Origin: UBA1227 sp045642705
Lineage (GTDB): Bacteria; Bacillota; Clostridia; Oscillospirales; Acutalibacteraceae
NCBI GenBank assembly: GCA_045642705.1
Contig: JAZUJK010000021.1
Span: forward strand, 104,091 to 168,090
Length of the DNA stretch: 64,000 nt
Direction: 5' to 3'
The notes beneath the pieces are model-generated. The model made no database searches and was not told the DNA's origin. It saw only the letters and a program-made list of their open reading frames with translations. The stretch's first letter is position 1, and the number at the start of each line of letters is the position of its first letter. This document shows positions 16,860 to 25,602 of this stretch, in pieces. Position numbers and translations under genes: made by a program.

Positions 16860-18061
16860 TTCCTCTCATTAAGAAAATCCTCAAGGGTACAGGTATCAAG
16901 GATCCTGCTCTAAAGAAAGAATCTTTCACAACGCTCCTCGGCGTAACACTTTTCTGTTTCTCCGCTCTTGCTTTTGTATCGTTCTTCCTAAAAAAGCATT
17001 ACCTATGCTATATCTCATTTGCAGGCATCCTATTCTTCCTTCTTATCTTGTGGATGATTAATAAAAATCCGAAATTTAATAAATATGATAGGGTTCTCTA
17101 CATGCTATTCTGCGTCATAATCGGAGACTTCGCACTTCCTTGCCTATTCTTCTTTGGTGGCGGAATTCAGTGTGGTGCCCCACTTATTGGAATCCTTGCT
17201 GCATCAGCCACGATTCTACTTCTCGATAACTTGCTTATGTTTATATCGCTTGGTATCCAAGGATCGTTCGCAATAGCAACATTCCTGATTGATTATTTCA
17301 TCCCACAATTTGCAAGACAATTTACAGATCTCGGCGATAGAACATTTGTTGATATCGCAGCAACATCTATTCTTGTAGGATTCTCACTTGGAATATTCCT
17401 CAGAAAACTTACCAAGTTGCTCGACTTAAATCAGCAGAAAGCACGCGACCTTCTTGTTCAAATCGAGGATGCATCAACTAAGGATCCATTGTCCGGTGCA
17501 TATAACAGACGCTATCTTATGACATATATCGAGTCCTGCATCAAGCAGGTCAAGAGTGGCGAGATGAAGACCTTCTCACTTCTCATGTTCGATATAGACC
17601 ACTTCAAGAAAATCAATGATAAGTATGGTCATCTCGCCGGTGACGACTGTATCAAGAATCTTGTAGTAATTATGAAGTCCACGCTTCGTTCGGTTGACGT
17701 AATCACACGCTACGGCGGTGAGGAGTTCATCTGCGTACTTCCTACAGCAGATGACACACCTGCTTTCCGCCGCGCTGAGCAGATACGTACAACCGTCGAA
17801 AAAACGCAGCTGTCGTCCGATATAACGGACAAGGCCGTAACCGTCAGCTGCGGTGTTGTAATGTACAAGCCTGGAATGACTGTAGACGAGCTTGTTAAGC
17901 TCGCCGACAAGAATCTCTATCTTGCCAAGGAAGGCGGCAGAAACCAGACTGTATGGCACGAAGGAGGCATTCCTCCACTCGTATATGAAGTATATGACGC
18001 TGATCTAACTCCGGTACAGAATTCCGGACGACGCTTCTCAGATGCTTCCAATCTTGCATAA
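16856..18061 (+). CDS. Membrane diguanylate cyclase (with I-site)
   Basis: A 401-residue paralogue of the preceding gene with the same plan: six membrane segments, a short helix (DLNQQKARDLLVQIEDAS) and a GGDEF domain (DPLSGAYNRRYL). GGEEF is at residues 287-291 and, unlike its neighbour, RSVD lies exactly five residues before it, so product inhibition by cyclic di-GMP is expected. A tail of about 40 residues after the domain is unassigned. The start overlaps the stop of the previous gene by four bases, and a strong terminator follows. The pair looks like an old tandem duplication that has diverged in feedback control. Confidence 0.88.
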   Translation: MIPLIKKILKGTGIKDPALKKESFTTLLGVTLFCFSALAFVSFFLKKHYLCYISFAGILFFLLILWMINKNPKFNKYDRVLYMLFCVIIGDFALPCLFFFGGGIQCGAPLIGILAASATILLLDNLLMFISLGIQGSFAIATFLIDYFIPQFARQFTDLGDRTFVDIAATSILVGFSLGIFLRKLTKLLDLNQQKARDLLVQIEDASTKDPLSGAYNRRYLMTYIESCIKQVKSGEMKTFSLLMFDIDHFKKINDKYGHLAGDDCIKNLVVIMKSTLRSVDVITRYGGEEFICVLPTADDTPAFRRAEQIRTTVEKTQLSSDITDKAVTVSCGVVMYKPGMTVDELVKLADKNLYLAKEGGRNQTVWHEGGIPPLVYEVYDADLTPVQNSGRRFSDASNLA

Positions 18062-18072
18062 TAAAAAAAGAA

Positions 18073-18104
18073 CCCCGCGAGGATAACCTCGCGGGGATTT
18101 TTTA
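18073..18104. terminator. Bidirectional intrinsic terminator
   Basis: A perfect 10-bp stem, CCCCGCGAGG with its complement (18073-18082, 18087-18096), loop ATAA, then a T run on each strand. It ends the secA-cyclase operon and the convergent gene at 18120. Confidence 0.96.
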
Positions 18105-18119
18105 TATCACTTTCTCTAC

Positions 18120-19544
18120 TTATGCAAGGAATGCCTTGAGCTCTTCGTTGCCAGTAATGAAGTTTCTACCAAATGAAAGAACGTTTTCTTTATCTGCCTC
18201 TGGTGGAAGTGTTGCTGTTCCATCTGGCATTACAAAGTATACAGAAACAAGTGTTGCATCTGAACGCATGTCGCTATAAAGGAACTCAAATACCATTGGC
18301 ATGTTTCCTTCTGCCTCGATAGATACGAGGTTCTCTGCTGGTACGTTAAATGATGCACATACAGCCTTGATATTGCTATTTGTAACCTTGTCAGATACTG
18401 TAGCGCCACCGATTTTTACTTCCTTAGTCTTATCCATAGCTGGAGCAACCTCTTCAAATGGAAGCTCAACTACTGGTGCCTCTGCTACAGGCTCAACTGG
18501 AGCTACTTCTGCAACTGGCTCGATATAATCAGAACCAGCAAATGCATCAGCTGCTGTTGGAAGTCCGAGAGAATCTGCAGGTGCCTCACCTGGTGCATCT
18601 GTCATTGAAACTGAGAAACCTTCCTCAAGTGGGTTAACTTCTTCTACTACTGGAGCTGGCTCTTCTGCTGGTGCTGTTGGAAGAACTGGCTCGCTTGATG
18701 TGAAATCATCGATTGGAGCAGCTGTTGGAAGAACGAACTCTGGCTCTGCTGCTGGTGCTTCTTCAAAAGCTACAGGAGCAACTGGCTCAACTGGTTCTTC
18801 CTCGAATGCTACTGGCTCTACTGGTGCCTCTTCGAATGCTACTGGCTCTACAGGAGCGATTGGCTCAACTGGTGCTTCTTCGAATGCTACTGGCTCTACA
18901 GGAGCAATTGGCTCTACTGGTGCCTCTTCGAATGCTACTGGCTCTACAGGAGCAATTGGCTCTACTGGTGCCTCTTCGAATGCTACTGGCTCTACAGGAG
19001 CGATTGGCTCTGCTGGAGCGTCTACTACAAGCTCAGGAATCTCTGCTGTATCAATTGCATCTGCAACTGGTGCTACAACTGGAAATACAGGCTCAACAAC
19101 TGGAGCTGCTACTACTGGCTCAACTACAGGAATTACTGGCTCTACAACTGGAAGAGCTGCCTCTGCAGCTGCTTCTTGCTCTACAGGTGTCTTAACAACA
19201 TCCTGCAAATTATCTTTGTCCTCACCGAGGTCGCCTGCAAGATATGGAAGCTGCATTCCGATATCGCTATAGTCTTCCTCTGCTGGTGCTGCTACAGGCT
19301 CTGCTACTGGTGCAGCTGGTGCTGGAGAAATTGGTTCAACAACAGGTGCTGTAAATACTGGGAGCTCTGAAGCAACTGGTGCCTTAGTCTCTGGTGCCTT
19401 ATTTACAACCTTGTCTGTCTTAGCAGGAGCTGTTCCATCTCCTACCTTCTTGAATGCCTTGGTTGTTACGGCAATAGTGCCGGCAGCTGTAGAAGCTGCA
19501 GCAACAGCAAGTGCGCCAATTTTTACTACTGTTCCGAGTTTCAT
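18120..19544 (-). CDS. Membrane-anchored Pro/Glu/Val/Ala repeat protein of unknown function
   Basis: The 474-residue protein begins with a hydrophobic anchor (residues 5-30, Ala-rich). Residues 45 to about 365 are low complexity, dominated by Pro, Val, Glu and Ala, and include four near-perfect copies of the 16-residue unit EAPVEPIAPVEPVAFE. The last 100 residues form an ordinary-looking globular domain with no family I recognise. The layout suggests a domain held away from the membrane on an extended stalk, but this is inference. Whether the anchor is a cleaved signal is unclear. It follows a diguanylate cyclase gene on the same strand after 31 bases. Confidence 0.75.
   Translation of the reverse strand: MKLGTVVKIGALAVAAASTAAGTIAVTTKAFKKVGDGTAPAKTDKVVNKAPETKAPVASELPVFTAPVVEPISPAPAAPVAEPVAAPAEEDYSDIGMQLPYLAGDLGEDKDNLQDVVKTPVEQEAAAEAALPVVEPVIPVVEPVVAAPVVEPVFPVVAPVADAIDTAEIPELVVDAPAEPIAPVEPVAFEEAPVEPIAPVEPVAFEEAPVEPIAPVEPVAFEEAPVEPIAPVEPVAFEEAPVEPVAFEEEPVEPVAPVAFEEAPAAEPEFVLPTAAPIDDFTSSEPVLPTAPAEEPAPVVEEVNPLEEGFSVSMTDAPGEAPADSLGLPTAADAFAGSDYIEPVAEVAPVEPVAEAPVVELPFEEVAPAMDKTKEVKIGGATVSDKVTNSNIKAVCASFNVPAENLVSIEAEGNMPMVFEFLYSDMRSDATLVSVYFVMPDGTATLPPEADKENVLSFGRNFITGNEELKAFLA
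18823..19012 (-). repeat. 48-bp tandem repeat inside the coding region
   Basis: Full units start at 18853, 18901 and 18949, with partial units on both sides. The copies differ by only a few bases, mostly synonymous, so the array is recent or kept uniform. Each unit encodes 16 residues, and changes in copy number stay in frame. Confidence 0.92.
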
Positions 19545-19575
19545 ACGTTCTACTCCTTTGGTTTGGTTTTATTTT

Positions 19576-21195
19576 TTATTCACTTCTAGAAATGCTGAAC
19601 TTGTACTGATCCTTACCATTTCTCTTAGCTTCGTAAAGAGCAGCATCAGCCTTCTTGAAGAGTTCTTCATATGTCTTGCCATCCTTATTGAACATGGCAA
19701 CACCAATACTGGTGGAAAGTCGTCCAGGGAATCCGTTATCGATACCATATCTCTTGAATGATGATGTGAGCTGTTGTAACTTATCACATACCATTGCAAC
19801 GGACTGAACATTTTTAATAAGTACCACGAACTCGTCACCGCCCGCACGACCTAAGATATCGGTCTCACGGAAGTTACGATTAAGTTCGTTAGAAAATGCA
19901 AGCAAGATCTGGTCACCAACTGTATGGCCACGTGTATCATTGATTGTCTTGAAGTTATCGATATCAATGATAAGAAGTGCATGCTGTACAGATGAATCCT
20001 TCTCGAGGCACTCCTCGATAAGACTCTTGGTTGTCATCTTGTTATAGAGCTGTGTAAGAGGATCCTTCTCTGCTTCGAGTTTCAATCTATCCTCATTATT
20101 CTTACGCTCCTGAATATTCTGAACTAGGCAGAGGGCATATATGTTACCATCATCAACCGTTGGCTCCTGCTTAGTCATAAGAATGGATACCCATTCATAT
20201 TCATCCTCTGCGCTAAGGATACGGGCTTCTGAATAAATCTGAGAGCCGCCGAGTGTCATAAACTCGTTCTCAACGTGCTCAATATTGAATACGCGAGAGA
20301 ACATATTGGCATCATCAGGATGAACAAGCTGATATGCATAACGATACAAGTCATCAATTGACATATCCCTTTTATCAGTTGCTGTCATTCCATAATGCTC
20401 ATTATCTCTGAGCATTACACATTCGCCAGTTACAAGATTTATCTCAAATGCGATATCAAATACTTCTTCAAAGACATTTCCAAGTCTTCTCTGTGATGCT
20501 GTTGTTTCAGCCAAAGCCTTACCGTTTAGGAAGAAACCATTAAGTCTCTCAACATGGTTAACATCTGTAATGAATATTGCAAGGATAATTGCAGGAATTG
20601 CAGATACAACCTCTCCAGTTGTAAGAGCGCCGAGTGTAAGACCACGATATATCAACAAGCCTGCTGATGCGGCAGCACAGAGCATTGTCGGTACACCTTC
20701 AACCAAATTATAAACTGGAACCATAAAGCCCAATATCATAAGTGGCATCCAAACAACCATTACAAGCATCCAATTGTCTGGGAAAGCAAAAATTGGGAAT
20801 GTTGTAATTAAGAAATAAACAAACCAAAATATAGTGAATAAAACCTGAGTAAACTGGAAATTCTTCTTGTCATATGGTTTGGTGTCATCAGCGATAATTG
20901 TATATATTTTGCGCGCAGCAAACGCAAAAGCGATAATTCCTATTACGCCTGCTCCCTCTGCGACCATAAGCACTGGTGATAAGTACTGTCTTACGATTGG
21001 TGTAGAGAGAACTACTATGATATAAGCAATCAAGAATATGCTGAAATTGAATGTTCTCTGTATGTTTGAAACGACACGTCTTCTCTCAACATATGCGAGA
21101 TACTGAGCCTCATGTTCATCATCAGGCTTTTGCGTTCCATAATATTTACTTACAAGACTCAATTTTTTAAGCGAGTCATTAACTGGACCCTTCAC
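19576..21195 (-). CDS. Membrane diguanylate cyclase with PAS-like domain
   Basis: A 539-residue protein with a short cytoplasmic start, about six membrane segments (residues 50-215), a PAS-like sensor domain (about 235-365, ending in the typical VQNIQERKNNEDRLKLEAE linker) and a GGDEF domain (DPLTQLYNKMTT). GGDEF is at residues 452-456 with RETD five residues before it, so both catalysis and product inhibition should work. It is not a close paralogue of the secA-linked pair. No phosphodiesterase domain or cyclic di-GMP receptor is evident in this window. Confidence 0.88.
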   Translation of the reverse strand: MKGPVNDSLKKLSLVSKYYGTQKPDDEHEAQYLAYVERRRVVSNIQRTFNFSIFLIAYIIVVLSTPIVRQYLSPVLMVAEGAGVIGIIAFAFAARKIYTIIADDTKPYDKKNFQFTQVLFTIFWFVYFLITTFPIFAFPDNWMLVMVVWMPLMILGFMVPVYNLVEGVPTMLCAAASAGLLIYRGLTLGALTTGEVVSAIPAIILAIFITDVNHVERLNGFFLNGKALAETTASQRRLGNVFEEVFDIAFEINLVTGECVMLRDNEHYGMTATDKRDMSIDDLYRYAYQLVHPDDANMFSRVFNIEHVENEFMTLGGSQIYSEARILSAEDEYEWVSILMTKQEPTVDDGNIYALCLVQNIQERKNNEDRLKLEAEKDPLTQLYNKMTTKSLIEECLEKDSSVQHALLIIDIDNFKTINDTRGHTVGDQILLAFSNELNRNFRETDILGRAGGDEFVVLIKNVQSVAMVCDKLQQLTSSFKRYGIDNGFPGRLSTSIGVAMFNKDGKTYEELFKKADAALYEAKRNGKDQYKFSISRSE

Positions 21196-21290
21196 AGTAT
21201 CGTCTCCTATATATAAATATATATAATCGTAGAAATATTTAATCTATTATATTACTATTTTACCGATAAATCAAATATTTAGGAAAAAAT

Positions 21291-21322
21291 AAAAGGAGTT
21301 GCAATCGCAACTCCTTTTTTCA
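21291..21322. terminator. Intrinsic terminator
   Basis: A perfect 12-bp stem, AAAAGGAGTTGC and complement (21291-21302, 21307-21318), loop AATC. It ends the zinc-ribbon gene on the minus strand. Confidence 0.92.
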
Positions 21323-21332
21323 TACAGAAAAA

Positions 21333-21611
21333 TTAATCTTCTTCCTTCATCTTAGCGAAGCACTCGCTGCAATAAACAGGTCTGTCTTCTCTTGGCTGGA
21401 ATGGAACCTTAGCTGGGCCACCGCATGAAGCACATGTTGCCTCATACATCTGTCTCTCAGCCTTCTGAGCGTTCTTTCTTGCATCACGGCAAGCCTTGCA
21501 ACGCTGTGGCTCGTTCTCAAAACCTTTTTCTGCATAGAATTCCTGTTCACCAGCTGTGAATACGAATTCTTCTCCGCACTCCTTACAAATGAGTGTCTTG
21601 TCCTCGTACAT
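21333..21611 (-). CDS. Small zinc-ribbon protein
   Basis: A 92-residue protein with eight cysteines in four CxxC pairs: CKEC near residue 10, CKAC near 38, CASC near 60 and CSEC near 80. The first half (EFVFTAGEQEFYAEKGF) matches the 'probable zinc-ribbon' family found in many Firmicutes. Two structural zinc ions are expected. The function of the family is not established; roles in translation or nucleic-acid binding have been guessed. A TATACT element lies upstream. Confidence 0.8.
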   Translation of the reverse strand: MYEDKTLICKECGEEFVFTAGEQEFYAEKGFENEPQRCKACRDARKNAQKAERQMYEATCASCGGPAKVPFQPREDRPVYCSECFAKMKEED

Positions 21612-21741
21612 TTCTATATACCCCGCTTGAATTTTATTAGTCCAAATTGATGAACCTAATCAAGCATATAGTATACCCGACAAATTCATTTGTCAAATAA
21701 AATAAACGAATTGGCGTTATTATTTTTAAAAAAATTTACAC

Positions 21742-21969
21742 CTATTTCTTTTTGATAAAAACCGGAACCAAACTTGCGCCTAAAATTACCACAGCAACAA
21801 CGCCGACTATTATCATGATTTTTCCCGTGCTGCTCTGTCCAGTCATAGGAATTGTATTCATTGTATCAGGTGATAGAGCGAATGCTCTGAACGCAACAAG
21901 GAACACACTTCCGATCATCAAAACTGCAAGAAAAAGCGCAACCGCTCTTACAAATTTAGTTCTGTTCAT
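21742..21969 (-). CDS. Tiny putative sortase substrate with IPMTG motif
   Basis: The 75-residue protein has an N-terminal signal-like segment (residues 5-32), a stretch of about 12 residues, IPMTGQ, a second hydrophobic segment and a KKK end. That is the layout of a cell-wall sorting signal: motif, membrane span, positive tail. The exposed part would be only about a dozen residues after signal cleavage, which is odd for a wall protein. A plain two-span membrane peptide is the alternative. It starts 3 bases after the phosphoglucomutase stop, with GGAGGA inside the end of that gene, so the two are coupled. No sortase gene is in the window. Confidence 0.6.
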   Translation of the reverse strand: MNRTKFVRAVALFLAVLMIGSVFLVAFRAFALSPDTMNTIPMTGQSSTGKIMIIVGVVAVVILGASLVPVFIKKK

Positions 21970-21972
21970 CTA

Positions 21973-23658
21973 TTAGTCCTCCAACCACGTCTTAACATCT
22001 GCAAGCATCTGCTGATATAGATCATTTGCGCCATCAAAACTATCAGCAACTGCTGTGAAATAAAACTTGAGTTTTGGCTCTGTGCCAGATGGACGTGCAA
22101 CGAGTCCGTTGCCATTCTCAAGTGTCCATGCAAGAACATTAGATGCTGGAAGCCCAGTAGTTTCTGTGTCCTTATAGTCAACTACACCGAGTACTTTAAG
22201 ACCTGCTACTGCAGTTGGTGCATTGAAGCGAAGCTTGTCCATGATGTCTGCCATCTTTTGCATGCCTGCTGCACCCTCGAATTGGAAGCTATCAACGCGG
22301 TTGAGATAGATTCCATATCGAGCGTATATCTCATTCATAACGTCGATGAGTGTCTTACCCTGTGTTTTATAATAGGCAGCCATCTCAACGACAAGCTGAG
22401 ATGCAACAACTGCGTCCTTATCACGCGCATGGATGCCGAGCAAGTAGCCGTAGCTCTCCTCCATACCAACGATGAAGTTATCCTCGCGACCCTCTTTTTC
22501 AAGATTGGTTATATACTCACCGATATACTTGAAACCTGTGAGGAGGTTCGCAACACTTGCACCGTAGTCGGCAGCAATGCGCTCTACAAGGCTTGTTGTA
22601 ACAAATGATTTGATAACAACCGGTGCCTCTGGCATTTTGCCCTGAGCCTTGTACTGAGAAAGAACATATTCAGTGAAAAGCGCTCCAACTTCATTGCCAG
22701 TCATGAGCTGATAATCCGTGCCATTATATACAGCGATACCCATGCGGTCGCAGTCTGGGTCAGTTGCAAGGAGAAGGTCTGCCTTCTCTGTCTCAGCCAT
22801 CTTGAGTGCGCACTCAAATGCTTGACGAATCTCTGGATTAGGGAAAGGACATGTTGGGAAGTTTCCATCAGGGAGTTCCTGCTCAGGAACGACCAAAACG
22901 TCCTTGATACCAAGGCGGGAAAGTGCATAGCGGACAGGCTTATTGCCTGTTCCGTTAAGTGGTGTATAGATTACTTTGAGGCCTGAATTTGCAGCGATTT
23001 CACGATTGATTACTTTGCTGCCAACGAGGTCAAAGAACTTCTCATATACAGCATCACTGATATATTCAATCTTGCCTGCTGCAAGTCCTTCATCAAAGTC
23101 CATTGTGCGGACATCTGCGAACATATCAACCTTTTGGATATAGTCGTAACAGAGGGCAGCTGCCTCATCTGTCATCTGATATCCCTCTGGGTCATAGCAC
23201 TTATATCCATTGTAAGCAGCCGGGTTGTGGCTTGCGGTGATAATAACACCAGATGAACAATGGAGTTCGCGAACAGCGAATGAGAGCATCGGTGTTGGAA
23301 CAAGTGTCTTATAAATATATGCCTTGATTCCATTTGCAGCAAATACTCCTGCTGTCTCCCTTGCAAATATATCTGAATTTATTCTTGAGTCATATGCGAT
23401 AGCAACAGATGGATTTTCAAATGTTGCATTTAAGTAGTCTGCAACACCTTGTGACGCTTGATTTACAGTATAGATATTCATTCTATTGGTACCTGCACCG
23501 AGCGTTCCACGCAATCCTGCTGTGCCAAATTCGAGATTTCTATAGAATCTATCGAGGATTTCATCCTCGTTGCCAGCAATCTCGACAAGTTCTGCTTTTA
23601 GTGTGCTATCCTGGCACTTTTCACACCAGATATTATAGAGTTCGTTATGTTCTGACAT
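21973..23658 (-). CDS. pgcA: Phosphoglucomutase / phosphomannomutase
   Basis: This enzyme interconverts glucose 1-phosphate and 6-phosphate (or the mannose forms), feeding UDP-glucose and wall polymer synthesis. The 561-residue length fits the PgcA group. The phosphoserine loop TASHNPAAYNGYK is near residue 140, the metal loop DPDCDRMGIA near 300, the sugar loop GMEESYGYL near 400 and the phosphate loop RPSGTEPKLKFY near 520. GGAGG precedes the ATG. Sugar preference cannot be read from the sequence. Confidence 0.93.
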   Translation of the reverse strand: MSEHNELYNIWCEKCQDSTLKAELVEIAGNEDEILDRFYRNLEFGTAGLRGTLGAGTNRMNIYTVNQASQGVADYLNATFENPSVAIAYDSRINSDIFARETAGVFAANGIKAYIYKTLVPTPMLSFAVRELHCSSGVIITASHNPAAYNGYKCYDPEGYQMTDEAAALCYDYIQKVDMFADVRTMDFDEGLAAGKIEYISDAVYEKFFDLVGSKVINREIAANSGLKVIYTPLNGTGNKPVRYALSRLGIKDVLVVPEQELPDGNFPTCPFPNPEIRQAFECALKMAETEKADLLLATDPDCDRMGIAVYNGTDYQLMTGNEVGALFTEYVLSQYKAQGKMPEAPVVIKSFVTTSLVERIAADYGASVANLLTGFKYIGEYITNLEKEGREDNFIVGMEESYGYLLGIHARDKDAVVASQLVVEMAAYYKTQGKTLIDVMNEIYARYGIYLNRVDSFQFEGAAGMQKMADIMDKLRFNAPTAVAGLKVLGVVDYKDTETTGLPASNVLAWTLENGNGLVARPSGTEPKLKFYFTAVADSFDGANDLYQQMLADVKTWLED

Positions 23659-23704
23659 AAGAAAACCTCCGTTAATAAACTAATAATAATTTTAACGCGC
23701 TACA

Positions 23705-23713
23705 TGTTATAAT
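23705..23713 (+). promoter_or_regulatory. Extended -10 promoter for comM
   Basis: TGTTATAAT (TG at 23705-23706, TATAAT at 23708-23713) just ahead of the gene. No clear -35. The leader would be about 20 bases. Confidence 0.6.
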
Positions 23714-23738
23714 GTCAATGGTATTAAGGGAGGTGCCA

Positions 23739-25286
23739 ATGTTCTCAAAAGTGAACAGCATGGGGCTTCAAGGCTTTACTGCTCATATGGTTGAAGTGGA
23801 ATGTGACCTGTCCTCAGGCCTACCCCGTTTTGACCTCGTAGGTCTGCCAGATTCGGCTGTATCCGAGGCAAAAGAGCGGGTGCGCTCAGCCATCAAGAAT
23901 TGTAATCTTGAATTCCCCGTTAGCAGGATAACTGTAAATCTCGCTCCTGCAGAATTTAAAAAGGAAGGCCCAATATATGACCTTCCAATTCTAATTGCCA
24001 TTTTAAAGTCCTCCAAACAGTTGTCAACGCAGATAGACAGCTCCGCCCTTATTGGAGAAGTGGCTCTAAATGGTGAAGTAAGACGCATCAGCGGAGTATT
24101 GCCGATGATTGCGGAGGCGAAACGGTCAGGTATAGAAGCCGTATATGTGCCAGAGGAAAATTCGTTGGAAGCAGCGCTTATTCCCGACATTACTATATAT
24201 CCTGTAAAAACCGTTTCAGAACTACTGAATCACTTGATGGACAAGGAGAAAATCACTCCTCTGCCATCGCTGTCCTTTGAAACTATTAGGGACAGTTTAA
24301 AGAATTCAATTAGCAGTGAAATCACTCCTGATTTCTCAGATGTTTATGGGCAGAAGACGGCGCGACGAGCCCTGGAGGTTGCGGCCGCAGGCGGTCACAA
24401 CGTGCTTCTCGTCGGCAGCCCTGGAGCGGGCAAAAGTATGCTTGCCAAGAGGCTTCCAACCATTTTGCCCGACATGACTTTTGAAGAGGCGATTGAGTCA
24501 TCTTCAATCTATTCTGTCGCCGGTGCACTAAATGCAGAGGTGCCACTCGTGACAGAGAGACCCTTTCGCTCGCCTCACCATACAACAACGGACATCGCTC
24601 TGTCAGGTGGTGGCACCAAAGCAAAACCTGGCGAGATTTCTCTCGCCCACAACGGGGTCCTTTTCCTCGATGAGTTGCCTCTCTTCTCGCGCGCAGCGAT
24701 AGAGACACTCCGGCAACCACTCGAGGATGGATGTGTAACCGTATCGAGAAATTCCGTCACTGCGACCTATCCTGGAAGCATTATGCTCGTCGGCGCTATG
24801 AACCCTTGCCCGTGTGGATTTTTATATGATCCTATCAAGGATTGCACCTGCACTGACATCGCTAAGAAGCACTATTTAAGCCGTATTTCTGGCCCGCTCC
24901 TCGACAGAATTGACATCCATGTTCTCGTCGATCCACTCGACTGCAGTGTGCTTGTGAATGATGTCTCGGAAAAGCCGGAATCATCAGCGGAAATTAAGTT
25001 GCGCGTGAATGCAGCACGCGCAATACAGACCGAGCGATTTTCAGGCTCGGGTATTCTGTGCAACGCACAGATGACACCGCGAATGGTGCGCAAGTATTGC
25101 ATACTTGATCCTGCCGCCAAGAACATGCTTCTTACGGCGTTCGACAAGTTGCATTTCTCAGCTCGCGCAAACGATAAAATCCTTCGCACAGCGCGCACCA
25201 TCGCCGACCTTGACCAGAGTGAAATCATTCACGCAAGTCATCTGGCGGAAGCACTGCAATATAGGACAATGGACAGACGGACATAA
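23739..25286 (+). CDS. comM: ComM/YifB-family Mg-chelatase-like AAA+ ATPase
   Basis: The 515-residue protein has an N-terminal Lon-protease-like domain without catalytic residues (residues 1-180), then the AAA+ core with Walker A GSPGAGKSMLAKRLP near 230 and Walker B GVLFLDELPLF near 310, and a C-terminal Mg-chelatase domain. NPCPCGF is a family hallmark. ComM drives branch migration of heteroduplex during natural transformation in several bacteria; in Firmicutes the role is less tested. The start at 23739 has GGGAGGTG upstream; the longer frame adds nine unconserved residues. It is transcribed alone. Confidence 0.92.
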   Translation: MFSKVNSMGLQGFTAHMVEVECDLSSGLPRFDLVGLPDSAVSEAKERVRSAIKNCNLEFPVSRITVNLAPAEFKKEGPIYDLPILIAILKSSKQLSTQIDSSALIGEVALNGEVRRISGVLPMIAEAKRSGIEAVYVPEENSLEAALIPDITIYPVKTVSELLNHLMDKEKITPLPSLSFETIRDSLKNSISSEITPDFSDVYGQKTARRALEVAAAGGHNVLLVGSPGAGKSMLAKRLPTILPDMTFEEAIESSSIYSVAGALNAEVPLVTERPFRSPHHTTTDIALSGGGTKAKPGEISLAHNGVLFLDELPLFSRAAIETLRQPLEDGCVTVSRNSVTATYPGSIMLVGAMNPCPCGFLYDPIKDCTCTDIAKKHYLSRISGPLLDRIDIHVLVDPLDCSVLVNDVSEKPESSAEIKLRVNAARAIQTERFSGSGILCNAQMTPRMVRKYCILDPAAKNMLLTAFDKLHFSARANDKILRTARTIADLDQSEIIHASHLAEALQYRTMDRRT

Positions 25287-25289
25287 GAA

Positions 25290-25325
25290 AAGCCTCCCCA
25301 TCTCGGGGAGGCTTAATCTATTTTT
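25290..25325. terminator. Bidirectional intrinsic terminator
   Basis: A perfect 10-bp stem, AAGCCTCCCC and complement (25290-25299, 25305-25314), followed by a T-rich run. It lies between comM and a convergent gene. Confidence 0.9.
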
Positions 25326-25327
25326 TC

Positions 25328-25582
25328 TTAACCCTTAAGGCCTCTACTCTGTCTGTCCATGTCCTCAACTACGATATCATAAATCTCGCCGATTGAGCTA
25401 CAATACTCGAGAACTTTCCAAGGCTCATTTGTATGGAAATGAATTTTAATTGGATCTCCATCTCCACCTACTGCGAGAAGGCAGTCACCCTTGAAATTGG
25501 CCATAAAATAATCATGTACTTCATCCTCATCGAGATCGTCGCCATCGATGAGAAGCTGAGTGTCATATCTAAACTCTTCCAT
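25328..25582 (-). CDS. Stand-alone FakA/YloV middle-domain-like protein
   Basis: An 84-residue protein resembling the middle part of the fatty-acid kinase FakA (YloV), especially GDCLLAVGGDGDPIKIHFHT, EPWKVLEYCSSIGEI and the end VEDMDRQSRG. FakA phosphorylates fatty acids held by FakB; this fragment lacks the DhaL kinase domain entirely. The reading frame has its own GGTAAGAAG-type ribosome binding site and a clean start, so it is a real small gene rather than debris. It may pair with a full FakA elsewhere. It follows the phosphoesterase gene by 20 bases. Confidence 0.65.
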   Translation of the reverse strand: MEEFRYDTQLLIDGDDLDEDEVHDYFMANFKGDCLLAVGGDGDPIKIHFHTNEPWKVLEYCSSIGEIYDIVVEDMDRQSRGLKG

Positions 25583-25602
25583 TCTTCTTACCTCTTTCCA
25601 AT

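Noticed and set aside
18823..19012. CRISPR-like regular 48-bp repeats
   Set aside because: Units are directly adjacent with no unique spacers, lie in frame inside a gene and have no cas genes near.
18700..19272. Long plus-strand open frames rich in Gly/Ser/Thr or Leu opposite the repeat protein
   Set aside because: They are shadows of the biased repeat composition on the minus strand, have no ribosome binding site and do not resemble proteins.
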